From contig JAEMWC010001464.1 in assembly GCA_016490735.1 (NCBI GenBank), positions 18,501 through 82,500 on the forward strand: DNA of 64,000 nucleotides, in the 5' to 3' direction. The number at the start of each line of letters is the position of its first letter. Within the stretch, counting starts at the first letter, position 1. Positions 12,401 through 27,490 of the stretch are shown here, one piece after another. This DNA comes from Pachyseris speciosa (lineage: Eukaryota > Cnidaria > Anthozoa > Scleractinia > Pachyseridae). The notes beneath the pieces were generated by a model, which did not search any database, was not told the DNA's origin, and worked only from the letters and a program-made list of their open reading frames with translations. The translations under genes and the position numbers were made by a program.

Positions 12401-15400
12401 GCGCTCAAAGTTTGTGCATTGATGATGAAATTCCATGGTAAACCAATAGAAAACGAAAGGCATGACATCAGTGACAGTATTCCTGAGCAAACTAATATTC
12501 TTTTGAATTGCAGACCTCGTCTGAAGAGCGCCAAGAAAGCGGTGAGGGCGAAGCTGGTAAGAGGTATGGCATGACAGCTGGTGGACAGGTCAGGGAACAG
12601 GAACTGATGGCCAGTCTACAGATGCTTCTAGAGAAGGTGGAAAAAGGACAGTTTGCTACGGGGCCTGATGAGGACAAACGCAGGCCGCTCTGTTGCCTCC
12701 CCATGAAAGAGGGCAAAGCGGCCATTTATTTCAATTACTGTTGAACGACTGGAAAACGATCCGAGGCATGCTCTGGAAGCGATCTAGTTTAGATGGATCA
12801 TAGCTTTGTTTTAAGCGTTCACACTTTTTTTCATATCGTGCTTAGGTCGATCTTAGAACAAGGCCCGCGCAGCAAGTTTGCAATTAGGGGGGGGGGGGGG
12901 GGCTCACTTCGAACGCGTTAGCCTGAGTCAACTAGGGGGGTCCAGGGGCATGCTACTCTGGAAAATTGTTTTTAATTAAAGTCTCATGAAATGGCTGGAA
13001 ATGCATTTAAAACTAACATGGTGTGGTGAAAGTTGTATACTTTCAGCAACAAAATAGCGGTGTTTTAAAACAAGAATAATCAGTTTTTGGTAAAACATTA
13101 ACTAGAAAAGTAACTTCGATTATTTTAGCATTACTTGCTTTTTACTGTTGTGGTGAAGCCCCCAGCCCCTCCCCATGCGCGGTCCCCTTAGAATGGTGTA
13201 AGTAACTTGTTAGTGTGAACGTCCATTAATGTTGTCTTTTGTCCTTTCGTGCGAACTCAGTTGATCACCTTATTGAATGATAACACCAATATGATAACAC
13301 CAAGGGATCCAATCCGATCTCAAAGGGAGTTCGTGTCGCTGGCACGTGTACCCTTTAAGCAGCCTAAGAGGATTTCATCGTTAGAGTCAACTCGGGTTAA
13401 GTCAGAACATGCTCATTGTCTTTCGATGAAGTTGACTTTAGGGATTTATTTAGCTTCGCTAGAGACCTGGCAGGGACACTACAACAGCTTGCACGAATCA
13501 CTGTAGGCCCGTAACTGCAAATCCCACCCCAATGACCACATTGTAGTAGAGATAGATCACCACACCGGGGACTACGTCCCCTACTCCTTTGGAACAGTGC
13601 GTGGCTTCTTTAACGCGCCACACAATCAATTATTAAGAGTTGTAAGGTGGGGCCTACCGTTTATCGTCCTTATCCGAGGAGACTAGAAAGTCTAACCATT
13701 TGCAGGTGTCTTTACAAAGGCAACACTTTCTCGTCAATTATCTGAAGACCCTGAGTGTTTGTCTACGCTGGATGCCAGAGGTCTTCTCGCTCACCAGCGA
13801 CGAGGAGCGTTAGAGCGAATAGTGCTGGTCGCCGCTTCACGACTCGCTTTCGCGGCTTCGCCGCTCAATTCTGGCGCCCCCAACGAGAAAAAAACCTCTG
13901 GCACCCAAGGTAGTGTTTGTCCGGCCGGTGTTTGAACCCGCGACCTCCCGCACTGTAGTCCGTTCATATTGTTCTCTCATCTTGTAGGCCTGGTTTCTGG
14001 TACCAACATCACCCTCCCCGGGTCAAGCATGTTGGTGGTGGGTGGTGGTGCTGGGGGTTTATCCACTACAACCCTCACTCAGCCAGGCGCTAGTCAGACT
14101 GTCGTGGAGGTTCATGCAGGCGAGGCTCCCGGCATGCAATGGCAGGTGCAAGGAACCAGTGACGTCAGCGAATTCTTGCGTAAAATGAACGCAGAGCGCA
14201 TGCACCTTGAGCAGCAGATGGGACGAGAGGAGGAGACCGCTGTGCATAAGCTGCTGAAAGAACAGGTGAGGCTCTGAAAAACCCGGGAACATGGAAATGA
14301 TTGCTATACTGCGAGCAGTCTCTGTTCTTCAAAGTTCTGTAGCGCGCATTTGATCAAGCTAGTGGCGAGCCGCCATCTGTTCTCTAATTTGCATAATTTT
14401 AACTTCCACTCGTGCAGGTTATTTATTTGGAAATGTCTGCTTACAATGGCGTGGTTTAAGACTCTGACGCACAGTCTTTCATGGCTTCTTAATTTAGTGG
14501 TGCGAGCACATACACAGTGCCTTTGCAGTGGTACAGATGCAATATCCAAGATCACTGACTTGATCAGAATTTATAAAGTAAACACGATAGCAGGCAAATT
14601 GATTTTGCACTGATTTACGGAAAGTGGTTCCAGTAATTCATCGTCCAATATTTTATATCTTACGAGAAGTAGATACAAACATTGTGTCACTGTTAAAATC
14701 AAAATTTCTTGCCTGTTAGGAGGTAAAACGCGCCGAAGAGATGAAGAAACTGGCGGAGATATTAGCGGACAAACTATCAGCTGGTGATCTGAGCGAAGAT
14801 GAAATGAAAGCCATCATGGACGATCATGATCGTGAAGTAGCTCAGCTGGAGGGAGTGTTAGCGGCACAGAAAGACAAGCAAATGGCTGCTCTCAGAGACA
14901 AATTGAGGAGACGAAGAGAAGAAAAGGAAGCCGCCTTGCTCAGGAAACAGAAAGAGGAGGTACAGAAATACTGTGGAATTCAGAGTGTGGTTGGCTGTCA
15001 GCTTGGAAAGGAGGTTTTTTTTATTTCAGCTGAATATGGAGCAGTTTTCAATTGCGCGTTGTAAACCAAACCCAAGCAGTTACTGTGGCCGATCACAACA
15101 AACGCAAACAGCGCAATGAACCAATCAGAATACGAAGCAATTACATGTAGCCGGCGCAAAGCGCGGGAAAACGCGCGCGTGTAAGTCGCGACTAATCACT
15201 ATTAGTTAAGCTTCTCATTGGTTAAGAAAGTGGCGCGCGTTTTACTAACCAATCACAGAGCGAAGTCAAGCGAAAGCAAAGCAAACGAGAATTACTTTCC
15301 ACACTCAATTGAAAACCGCTTTAAATAACCTCTAAAAAGTTATTATTTATGAATATTGAACAACATTATAAAACAAACGATTACACTAAATTCGCGTAGC

Positions 15401-18400
15401 CTTCCATTTCGATGGCATCGAAATGTATCAAAGAAAAAAGGACTTCGATAAAAATCAAATTACACTACTTGAATTTTTCTTTTTCGTTTTTCTTTGAAAG
15501 ACATCACATTCAGGCATTGTTGACTCGATGGGAGAGTAGCCTTCAGTAACAGGTTTTTTTGTGGAGGACAAAACACTTGCAGGACTTGCAATGACATTTG
15601 ACAGTAATAGCCTTGCGTTCTTTTCTCGTTCAAAAGGCTGAGAAGTCAAACATTCGTCTTGATGATGTACCACCGCTGGTCAGTGCAGAAGTGATCCTGA
15701 AGACTCAAGAAGGCGTGCAAGGCGTCATTGTCCAGGAGGAGTCTATTGGGCAGGCGCGAGCAGAAGAACAATTGTCCAATGAACAGGCGGATACCTACCG
15801 GCGGCAGATGGGAGACAAGTTCTGTGCTATGGTGGTAAGCTTTTGTGGTGTGAAAATGAACAATCACTCATAACAATTTTATTGTTAGACCTTGACAGCT
15901 TTCTTGATCTGAAGAACGTAAGAAAGGAATTCCCTCCACCCCCGCCCCCCCGACTAGGAGAAACGAGTTGCTTTTGGCGGGAACGAAACCGCGAATATTT
16001 ATCTACTGTCGGGATAAAACCTGTTTATCCTGTTTCACTCCAGGATGACCTTGTTTCTTCCGGTTCTTTGTACGCTGACCAAGCGGAGCAAATCAAACGA
16101 GAGCAAATGGAACTGGAAGAGAAGATGTCACGTGAGCTGGCTCAGCAGCGCGCACAGCAGACGGCATTACTGAAGGAAAAACTGGCACAAAGAAAGAAGG
16201 AACAAATGAGGAAAGTGAAGGAACAACAGCAGCTTGAGAAAGCCCCCTCTTAAATGGCCATCTATTAAACAGCCACCCCCTATTGTAGGTGGCAAGTAAC
16301 GAAAGTCCCAGTGGGGGTTCTTCGATTGTTTTAACCTCTTTTAAGCAGCCACTATCCATATACCTGAGGTTGGCAGCTTAATAGGGGTTGAACTGTAGTA
16401 ATTTGTATATTTGACTTCAATCACTTGGTTAGAGTTGATTGTGCCAAGGACCTTTTATCATTTTACTATACTAGGGACTTGCTCCTTTATCAGGGTAGAG
16501 AGACTTAATGTGTTATTGTATTTGCAGGCACCACCTGAAGGAAGTCTCACAGGAGGCTTGTGTCCGCAGGGAGAATACTGTCCACAGGGCGCCAAAACTC
16601 CCGAACCCTGCCCTGTAGGACATTACAGTGGCACCAAGGGGAACAAGGAACCTGATGACTGCATCACTTGTGACCCTGGGTAGGCATAGTGTGAAGAATG
16701 CCCAAACGAAGGGAAAATCTTAAGTTGAGGGCCTGATAAATTCTCTCTCAGATTTCATGAGCAGTGCCTTGATGTTCTTTAGGATAATTCAAACAATGAT
16801 CCACACCTCAAAAAATTGGAAGATGTGTGGCATATTTTATGATAGGAATCTACACAGGTTTTATTTTATTTATTTATTTATTTATTATTATTATTTTTAT
16901 TTATTTATTGGTGGTTTCATGTGAGACAAAGAAATGACTTACCATTCAATAAATGACGTCAAGAAAATTATATACATGTATATTGTAGAAGAGTAATAAA
17001 ATAAACAAAGTGCCAAAATTTCATGGCTGTGTGATGTTCCAAACTATTTGGCAAAGGATGCTGGGATAGCCAAATTTAAAGGACATTCCATTCCGTGCTC
17101 ACAACTGACAGTTAAGGCAATATTCGTACGATTGAGAAAGTTGCAGTGTTTTGAAGCATGGGAGTCTTGTGTGGCCGGTTTTGGCCGGCACAGGCACCAA
17201 TGGGTTAAGCAGCAGTGAAAATAAAGCCTGAGTACAAGCCTGAATTTTTTTGAGGCTTTATTTTCACTGCTGCTTAAGTAGTGTTCACAACTACGATGAT
17301 CGTTCACATATTCAAAATGGCATATGACGAAGTGAAGTGGACATGAAGTAGTGTCCTCTCTATTGCATTTCTAGACTGTCTGTTTTCTGTGTTTTCAGGT
17401 ACTATTGTGCTGGTGACACAAATCCTGAACCCACTGGTCCATATTCACCAGGACACTACTGCACGGGTGGGGCATTTACACCAACCCAGCATATCACACC
17501 CAAAGGTCACTTCTCTTCATCGGCTGCTTCTTCCCCTGTCCAGTGCCCGTCGGAACTTATCAGGAGGTACTATATATGTCTTGCTGACAACAACAAAAAA
17601 GTTGGGGCTAGCACATTGCACATGCACGTACACTATGTTTTGACTTGCTGCTGGAGCGTACATACATTTTCAACACTCTAACTTTTAATGTTGTACATTT
17701 GAACATGTTTGTTTTTGCACACAGAGAAGTTATTAGCACACCGATTGGAAACATTTTCTTGGAAAGCCAAGTGGTGTTAAAAGGTCATTAGACTTGGCTT
17801 ATTTGAAGGTGACTGCATGTCATAGGTGGAATCGTGGACAAAACTATATATAAGTCACAAGCCAAACAGTACAATACAATACAATTTACAATACAATACT
17901 TTATTGACAACTCCCCATGGGGGCTTTTCAGTGACAATAGCAATAACAAGAAGACATACATAATAAAAAGACAATTAAAAAAGGAATTAAAAACTAACTA
18001 GAAAGATGAGATAAAGTCTTATCGTAAGAAGTCTTTTTAAAAGATACTTTCTTAAATTGCGCTTAAAATTATTTAGACATTGGCTAAGCTTGATTTCGGC
18101 TGGTAAATTGTTCCATAAATTAACATTTCTATCAGAAAAGGATTGCTGCCCTTTTTTAGTTTTAAATAATGGAATATTCAATTGTTGCGATCTTCTAGTC
18201 ACCCACCCACTTATATCACCTCTAGAAATGAATTTGTTACTTAGATACTCTGGAGCCATGCCCGCCATACATTTAAATGCCATAACTGCATCTCTAAAAT
18301 ATGACTCAACTTCCCCCTGCCCACGCACACACACACACACACACACACTCCCAAATCAATTCTGTGTTAGTGTGCAAAGTAGGCGTACTAAGGAAAAAAG

Positions 18401-21400
18401 CAAGGAGAGGGGCTCCTAAAACAGGCAGCATTTGTGCCATACATCAACATTGAAGAGAGAGAGGGGGGCAGCGAAAACCTTTTTTTACATTAAGTGTGCT
18501 ATTTTCTCAAGGCAGGTTTGTCCAAGATTGTGGGTTCACTAAACTAACACAACTGTACAGGATGTAATTATTTCTTAAATCATGATTAATTCTACAAGAT
18601 CAACTTAGATTTAAGCATGGGGAGTAGGGAGCCAAACCAGTAACCATTTACCAGAAACCAGCTGTATCTGCCTTACTAGAATAAGTGATTGTTTTGACAA
18701 TCAAACACTTCTCTGTTCTCTCCTTCAGACTGATCGTGCCGAACAATGTACTAACTGCACAGAGAAAAACTTCTGTGATGAAATGGGGCTTGAATTTCCA
18801 AAGACTTGTATTTCAGGCCATTACTGTCCACCAAACAGCATCAAACCCACAGCATGTCCACCACTAAGTATGCTTAAAGTTGTTTTCTTTTGTAAGAGTA
18901 CAGATCAGATACAATAAACAACAAGTGAGGATTCTTTGCGTTGGAGAGTCATTTGGTGTTACTGGGATACCGATATCAGTTAAACGTTCCCCACAAGTAA
19001 ATTCTTGAAGGGAGGACAAAACACGATCAATGTAAATCTGATTCTGTGGGACGTAACAGAACCACTAGGGACGTAGCAAAACTCTGGCTGTGACTGCCCT
19101 AGTGTCTGTCCTAATTCGATATTCACTCACATTACGGGGGCACTCATTAGTTACCTCATTAATTGTAAACTGCACAAGCAGGCTGGCGAATTCCCCGGCC
19201 AGTGTTGTAAATTATCCCTGAAAAGCCCCGATGGGGAGAGGATAATTAAGAATGTATTGTATTGTATTGTATTGTATTGTATTGTATTGTATTGTATTGT
19301 ATTGTATTGTATTGTATTGTATTGTATTGTATTGTATTGTATTGTATTGTATTGTATTGTATTAAAATGGTTTTTCTTTTAGTAGTAATTCTTACATCCG
19401 TTGTTTTTTCTCCATTGCAAAAAACAGCCACTGAATCTGAAGCCAGACTGGGGTGTGATCTGGGGTATGACCGTGTTCATGCTGGTGTGCATTATTATGC
19501 TGGTCATTGCAGTCATTATCTGGCGCCCTAGGAGCATTGGACGATACCCTATCCGAGCTCTAAGGCCCAAATACGCCGCGCTGGGAGCGCCCATACCGGT
19601 TGTACCTATCCCAGGTGAGTTGAATGCGACTCTTTTTCCTTTTTGCAAATGACATAACACAGAAGATTTCAACATAGTTTGACCCATAACGCTATGAGAA
19701 AGCAAAACTGGTTTCAGTAGCGCCGAAAAATATGCTCTTAGCTGGTGAAAACGAGACACTTTCAAATTCACAGCGGAAAATTCGGGGAATAAGATTCTCT
19801 TAAGGTTAAATGCCTGGCAACTTAAATTTGGAGTTAAAATATCCCAACAGATCAGCGTGTAAAAGGCCATGAAACGATATGTGAACACAGAAAGTAACAT
19901 TGGGTATTAACTATAAGGCCTAATTTATTTTGTTCGCGTGTTCATTTCATGAACAGACAGGCATGTTTACGTGTGTTATTTTGTTGCGTGACAGGTATTG
20001 ATGATCATGTGTATGATCTGGGCCCTCGTGGATCTCCGGAAGGTGCATCTTTTGACTCGCCAAGCGTTGGTTTTGAGCTCGAGAACTTCAACGTGCGCAC
20101 ATTGTACGACAAGCTAGAAGATCAGACGCTTCACGTGTCATCCCAGCTGGCACGACATCAGGCAGACCTGAGAGCGTTTTATGATCGAATCAGTCAGCAA
20201 GCGGAGAAGCTGAAGGGAATGTTGGACAGTATGGACGTATCTGCGCTTATTAAAGCAACAAAAGAAGCAGGAAGGGCCAGGGAAGGCGGTGAGGTAAGAC
20301 ACACTTGGGTAGACGTTGTAAGACCGACAGACAATCAGACAGACAAGACGAACGGAATGACGGAAAGTCAGACAGACAGTTGAACGGGCAGACAGATATA
20401 CGAATGGACGAGCGGACGGACAGTCATACAGACAGACGAACGGACTGACAGACAGATAGACGAATGGACGGACGGACGGAATGGACAGACAATCAGACGG
20501 ACGGACGGACGGACACGTAGACAGACAGACGAACGGACAGACAGACAACAGACAACCCTAGGTGCAGACTATGCTGTTGGTGTCAGGTCACCTCTACCAA
20601 GAGTATTCCTTTTTAGAATGTGTGTTGTTTTGCAAAACCATATTCCACATTTCCTATTTGTAAACCAGAATAGTCCCACTGAAAAGAATGCGCTCAAAGT
20701 TTGTGCATTGATGATGAAATTCCATGGTAAACCAATAGAAAACGAAAGGCATGACATCAGTGACAGTATTCCTGAGCAAACTAATATTCTTTTGAATTGC
20801 AGACCTCGTCTGAAGAGCGCCAAGAAAGCGGTGAGGGCGAAGCTGGTAAGAGGTATGGCATGACAGCTGGTGGACAGGTCAGGGAACAGGAACTGATGGC
20901 CAGTCTACAGATGCTTCTAGAGAAGGTGGAAAAAGGACAGTTTGCTACGGGGCCTGATGAGGACAAACGCAGGCCGCTCTGTTGCCTCCCCCATGAAAGA
21001 GGGCAAAGCGGCCATTTATTTCAATTACTGTTGAACGACTGGAAAACGATCCGAGGCATGCTCTGGAAGCGATCTAGTTTAGATGGATCATAGCTTTGTT
21101 TTAAGCGTTCACACTTTTTTTCATATCGTGCTTAGGTCGATCTTAGAACAAGGCCCGCGCAGCAAGTTTGCAATTAGGGGGGGGGGGGGGGGCTCACTTC
21201 GAACGCGTTAGCCTGAGTCAACTAGGGGGGTCCAGGGGCATGCTACTCTGGAAAATTGTTTTTAATTAAAGTCTCATGAAATGGCTGGAAATGCATTTAA
21301 AACTAACATGGTGTGGTGAAAGTTGTATACTTTCAGCAACAAAATAGCGGTGTTTTAAAACAAGAATAATCAGTTTTTGGTAAAACATTAACTAGAAAAG

Positions 21401-24400
21401 TAACTTCGATTATTTTAGCATTACTTGCTTTTTACTGTTGTGGTGAAGCCCCCAGCCCCTCCCCATGCGCGGTCCCCTTAGAATGGTGTAAGTAACTTGT
21501 TAGTGTGAACGTCCATTAATGTTGTCTTTTGTCCTTTCGTGCGAACTCAGTTGATCACCTTATTGAATGATAACACCAATATGATAACACCAAGGGATCC
21601 AATCCGATCTCAAAGGGAGTTCGTGTCGCTGGCACGTGTACCCTTTAAGCAGCCTAAGAGGATTTCATCGTTAGAGTCAACTCGGGTTAAGTCAGAACAT
21701 GCTCATTGTCTTTCGATGAAGTTGACTTTAGGGATTTATTTAGCTTCGCTAGAGACCTGGCAGGGACACTACAACAGCTTGCACGAATCACTGTAGGCCC
21801 GTAACTGCAAATCCCACCGCAATGACCACATTGTAGTAGAGATAGATCACCACACCGGGGACTACGTCCCCTACTCCTTTGGAACAGTGCGTGGCTTCTT
21901 TAACGCGCCACAGAATCAATTATGAAGAGTTGTAAGGTGGGGCCTACCGTTTATCGTCCTTATCCGAGGAGACTAGAAAGTCTAACCATTTGCAGGTGTC
22001 TTTACAAAGGCAACACTTTCTCGTCAATTATCTGAAGACCCTGAGTGTTTGTCTACGCTGGATGCCAGAGGTCTTCTCGCTCACCAGCGACGAGGAGCGT
22101 TAGAGCGAATAGTGCTGGTCGCCGCTTCACGACTCGCTTTCGCGGCTTCGCCGCTCAATTCTGGCGCCCCCAACGAGAAAAAAACCTCTGGCACCCAAGG
22201 TAGTGTTTGTCCGGCCGGTGTTTGAACCCGCGACCTCCCGCACTGTAGTCCGTTCATATTGTTCTCTCATCTTGTAGGCCTGGTTTCTGGTACCAACATC
22301 ACCCTCCCCGGGTCAAGCATGTTGGTGGTGGGTGGTGGTGCTGGGGGTTTATCCACTACAACCCTCACTCAGCCAGGCGCTAGTCAGACTGTCGTGGAGG
22401 TTCATGCAGGCGAGGCTCCCGGCATGCAATGGCAGGTGCAAGGAACCAGTGACGTCAGCGAATTCTTGCGTAAAATGAACGCAGAGCGCATGCACCTTGA
22501 GCAGCAGATGGGACGAGAGGAGGAGACCGCTGTGCATAAGCTGCTGAAAGAACAGGTGAGGCTCTGAAAAACCCGGGAACATGGAAATGATTGCTATACT
22601 GCGAGCAGTCTCTGTTCTTCAAAGTTCTGTAGCGCGCATTTGATCAAGCTAGTGGCGAGCCGCCATCTGTTCTCTAATTTGCATAATTTTAACTTCCACT
22701 CGTGCAGGTTATTTATTTGGAAATGTCTGCTTACAATGGCGTGGTTTAAGACTCTGACGCACAGTCTTTCATGGCTTCTTAATTTAGTGGTGCGAGCACA
22801 TACACAGTGCCTTTGCAGTGGTACAGATGCAATATCCAAGATCACTGACTTGATCAGAATTTATAAAGTAAACACGATAGCAGGCAAATTGATTTTGCAC
22901 TGATTTACGGAAAGTGGTTCCAGTAATTCATCGTCCAATATTTTATATCTTACGAGAAGTAGATACAAACATTGTGTCACTGTTAAAATCAAAATTTCTT
23001 GCCTGTTAGGAGGTAAAACGCGCCGAAGAGATGAAGAAACTGGCGGAGATATTAGCGGACAAACTATCAGCTGGTGATCTGAGCGAAGATGAAATGAAAG
23101 CCATCATGGACGATCATGATCGTGAAGTAGCTCAGCTGGAGGGAGTGTTAGCGGCACAGAAAGACAAGCAAATGGCTGCTCTCAGAGACAAATTGAGGAG
23201 ACGAAGAGAAGAAAAGGAAGCCGCCTTGCTCAGGAAACAGAAAGAGGAGGTACAGAAATACTGTGGAATTCAGAGTGTGGTTGGCTGTCAGCTTGGAAAG
23301 GAGGTTTTTTTTATTTCAGCTGAATATGGAGCAGTTTTCAATTGCGCGTTGTAAACCAAACCCAAGCAGTTACTGTGGCCGATCACAACAAACGCAAACA
23401 GCGCAATGAACCAATCAGAATACGAAGCAATTACATGTAGCCGGCGCAAAGCGCGGGAAAACGCGCGCGTGTAAGTCGCGACTAATCACTATTAGTTAAG
23501 CTTCTCATTGGTTAAGAAAGTGGCGCGCGTTTTACTAACCAATCACAGAGCGAAGTCAAGCGAAAGCAAAGCAAACGAGAATTACTTTCCACACTCAATT
23601 GAAAACCGCTTTAAATAACCTCTAAAAAGTTATTATTTATGAATATTGAACAACATTATAAAACAAACGATTACACTAAATTCGCGTAGCCTTCCATTTC
23701 GATGGCATCGAAATGTATCAAAGAAAAAAGGACTTCGATAAAAATCAAATTACACTACTTGAATTTTTCTTTTTCGTTTTTCTTTGAAAGACATCACATT
23801 CAGGCATTGTTGACTCGATGGGAGAGTAGCCTTCAGTAACAGGTTTTTTTGTGGAGGACAAAACACTTGCAGGACTTGCAATGACATTTGACAGTAATAG
23901 CCTTGCGTTCTTTTCTCGTTCAAAAGGCTGAGAAGTCAAACATTCGTCTTGATGATGTACCACCGCTGGTCAGTGCAGAAGTGATCCTGAAGACTCAAGA
24001 AGGCGTGCAAGGCGTCATTGTCCAGGAGGAGTCTATTGGGCAGGCGCGAGCAGAAGAACAATTGTCCAATGAACAGGCGGATACCTACCGGCGGCAGATG
24101 GGAGACAAGTTCTGTGCTATGGTGGTAAGCTTTTGTGGTGTGAAAATGAACAATCACTCATAACAATTTTATTGTTAGACCTTGACAGCTTTCTTGATCT
24201 GAAGAACGTAAGAAAGGAATTCCCTCCACCCCCGCCCCCCCGACTAGGAGAAACGAGTTGCTTTTGGCGGGAACGAAACCGCGAATATTTATCTACTGTC
24301 GGGATAAAACCTGTTTATCCTGTTTCACTCCAGGATGACCTTGTTTCTTCCGGTTCTTTGTACGCTGACCAAGCGGAGCAAATCAAACGAGAGCAAATGG

Positions 24401-26823
24401 AACTGGAAGAGAAGATGTCACGTGAGCTGGCTCAGCAGCGCGCACAGCAGACGGCATTACTGAAGGAAAAACTGGCACAAAGAAAGAAGGAACAAATGAG
24501 GAAAGTGAAGGAACAACAGCAGCTTGAGAAAGCAAAGGTAAAACACATCATCGTGGCCAGTTGAGTTGGGGACAGTTACCAGTGATAAGGTGCTTCTCAT
24601 TTCTTCAATAATATTAACCTTTTTGCTATGAGTCGCTTAATTGTATTTTAGACTCATCACTGCAGTGGTTTGGTAAATTAACAATAATAGTTCTCACATA
24701 GTGCTGTGGAAGTTCTTCGTTTACTTTGAAAATTGCTTGGGAATTATCATGGAATGGCTTTGAATTACCTCAATCTTTGCATTGTTTACTTTGTTTTTCC
24801 TTCTAAGCCGTCGATCAACCTTTATCTCAATTTAGACGTTAAAAAATACCAACAGCGGGTTGTAAATTGTCAAGTAATTCATGTAAGGGAGTGTGCAGAC
24901 ATTTAATACGATATCAATATCACGTCACAGATTCTGAACTTGTCACGCAATTCCCTTGCAGGTTATTAGTGAGGGTGGTGACGTGGAAGCGTTACTGAAG
25001 CAACATGGACAAGAGATAGCTGCTTTGGAAGCAAGCTTTGACGCAGAGGAAGCGCGTCATACCGCAGAGATTGTCAAGAAACTCAACGAAGAGCACATGG
25101 ACAACGTGCAACAAACCGACAGAGCTCTACTGGATAAGGTGTGTTTAAAACGTTTTGACTTCGGCTTACAAAGATCATCAGAGTGTTTTCTCTTACCTGT
25201 AAAATTCGTGCAAAGTCCTCTGGCCTATCAAAGTAAACGTGTTTTATAAACAACCAATCAGGGGCAGACACGTGTTAAGGAAACAACCAGGAGCCACGTC
25301 ACCTTACTGTGAGCATTTCAGTTCCCGCGCTTGGTGCACGGTTTCCCGCGCTTGGCACCGGATGCATGGTTTCCCTTGCTTGGCACTGGGTGTTTCATGT
25401 CTTGCTGCGTTTCCCGCCGGGGGATGGTTTTCTTCGCACTTAAAAAATCTCTTCCAACCTTTAGCACCGATTCCTTTTGTTACACAGTCAGTTAATGTAC
25501 ATGTCTGGGCTTTTTTGGTGTAATTTTCGAACGCTTACAAACCTTTAGCCATTGGCCTTTTGTCTAATTAAGTCTCTTACTTCTGTAATACAGGTCACTA
25601 GAGACAATCTTGATGCAGTTTTGCAGCAGCAGATCATGGATCAGTTCAGAAAGGATAACGAAGCGCTGCAAGAACACCTGCAGCAACGAAAACTGAAATC
25701 CCTAGAGGACACCAAGGTAACAGCAGTGTCTGTCTTCATTAGTGTCGCTTCTATTGCCGACGCATAGAGGGTCGTACCTGTTTGGAAAAATGTAACGTAA
25801 ATGCCCCTTAACCGGTTTTAACTTGTTTACCATTTTTCAGGCCAAGCTTGCTGCTCGGCGCGCTCGCCGTCAAGAGGAGGCGCGACGACAGTCAGAGGAG
25901 TCGGCTGCTCAGCGGATACTTGAGGAACAGAGCCAGGCCATCGCGGCCAATAGGCCAGTGGATGCAGATCACGTGATTGTGCCTGAAGTCATTATTCCGC
26001 GTGAAACAGCAGAAGAAGAGGTACGAACTTGAAATTACCATCTTAATGGAAATTGGTGCAAATTTCTTGCTGTATTATTCGAATTTGTTAGTGATTCAGA
26101 GATTTTCTATTCTTCGACTTGTTGTCTTTCGTGTTGTGAACCATTTTCCTCGCTGCAATTCGAGTATTTTCGAATGTTCAGTTCATTGAAGTCACTGCTC
26201 AAGTTCTTTTGCTACGGTGATTCTTTATTTCTTTATGTTCTTTAAAATTCAATCCGTTTGTCAATTGCAGGCGTTACGTAACGAGCAGGAGCGCACATTA
26301 GCTGACATGCGCGAGAGACACGAGCAGGACACACATAAGGTGAATGAGAAGCTAGAACGTGAATTGGTGGCAGAGGAGGAGCAAGCTGTTGAACTGCTGG
26401 AAGCTGAGAAAGAAAGGCGACTCAGAGAGCTGAAGGACAGACACGCGGCAGAATTGGCGGCAAGATCGAAGGACATGTCTCCCGAGGAGGTGCAGCAGGT
26501 AAAATGCCATGCTGTTCGCTAGCTGTTTTCCCTTCCTCCATATAAGTGTAATCTAGTGACTATTTTGTGTTCCCCAGATTCGTTTGTTCGTTTGCTTGTC
26601 TGACTGTTTCTTTTTGTTTTGTTGTTGTTGTTTTTTTTTTTTTGGGGGGGGGTGGGGGTTCACCCAAATATTAAAAATAGTCGCTTGATCACAGTACTCA
26701 AATGAAGAATGATCCTCGCAGTTGTGAACGCAATTTATGCAATTGCGAAAAGAAGCCTGAAAAAAATATATTTAAGGACTTCAACGGGGTTTGAACCCGT
26801 GACCTCGCGATTACCGGTGCGAT

Positions 26824-26864
<41 letters not shown>

Positions 26865-27073
26865 AGGTCAATTGTGGGTTCATATGTTCCCGTGAAAGAA
26901 ATGAGTGTGAATGATATACGAAATGAATCATATATGAACTGCGGAAATGAAATCAAATGAAGAATGATCCTCGCAGTTGTGAACGCAATTTATGCAATTG
27001 CGAAAAGAAGCCTGAAAAAATTCAGGACTTCAACGGGGTTTGAACCCATGACCTCGCGATTTACCGGTGCGAT

Positions 27074-27114
<41 letters not shown>

Positions 27115-27449
27115 AGGTCAATTGTGGGTTCATATGTTCCCGTGAAAGAAATGAGTGTGAATGATATACGAAATGAATCATATATGAACTGCGGAAATGA
27201 AATCAGATGAAGAATGATCCTCGCAGTTGTGAACGCAATTTATGCAATTGCGAAAAGAAGCCTGAAGAAAAATTCAGGACTTCAACGGGGTTTGAACCCC
27301 AGGCTTCTTTTCGCAATTGCATAAATTGCGTTCACAACTGCGAGGATCATTCTTCATTTGACTTCATTTCCGCAGTTCATATATGATTCATTTCATATAT
27401 CATTCACACTCATTTCTTTCACGGGAACATATGAACCCACAATTGACCT

Positions 27450-27490
<41 letters not shown>

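Larger units (their letters stand above)
7965..16242. repeat. Tandem segmental duplication, copy 1
   Basis: A head-to-tail duplicate of 16243-24533. The offset is 8278 at the left side, 8275 near 10.4 kb and 8290 from 12.7 kb on. The change comes from short tandem repeats and homopolymers: 18 versus 21 TATTG units, T4/T3 near 8642, C5/C4 near 10917 and C4/C5 near 12700. Few substitutions are visible (for example at about 12369, 13537, 13623 and 13634). The unit covers about ten exons from the third ectodomain exon into the coiled coil. Its right end cuts an exon. Confidence 0.95.
16243..24533. repeat. Tandem segmental duplication, copy 2
   Basis: Second unit of the duplication. Its right edge is inside exon 24334-24537, 4 bases before the donor. 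The junction at 16242/16243 shows at most 1 bp of shared sequence (C) between AGAAAG and CCCCCTCTT. That fits end joining or an assembly join, rather than recombination between long repeats. Confidence 0.95.
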
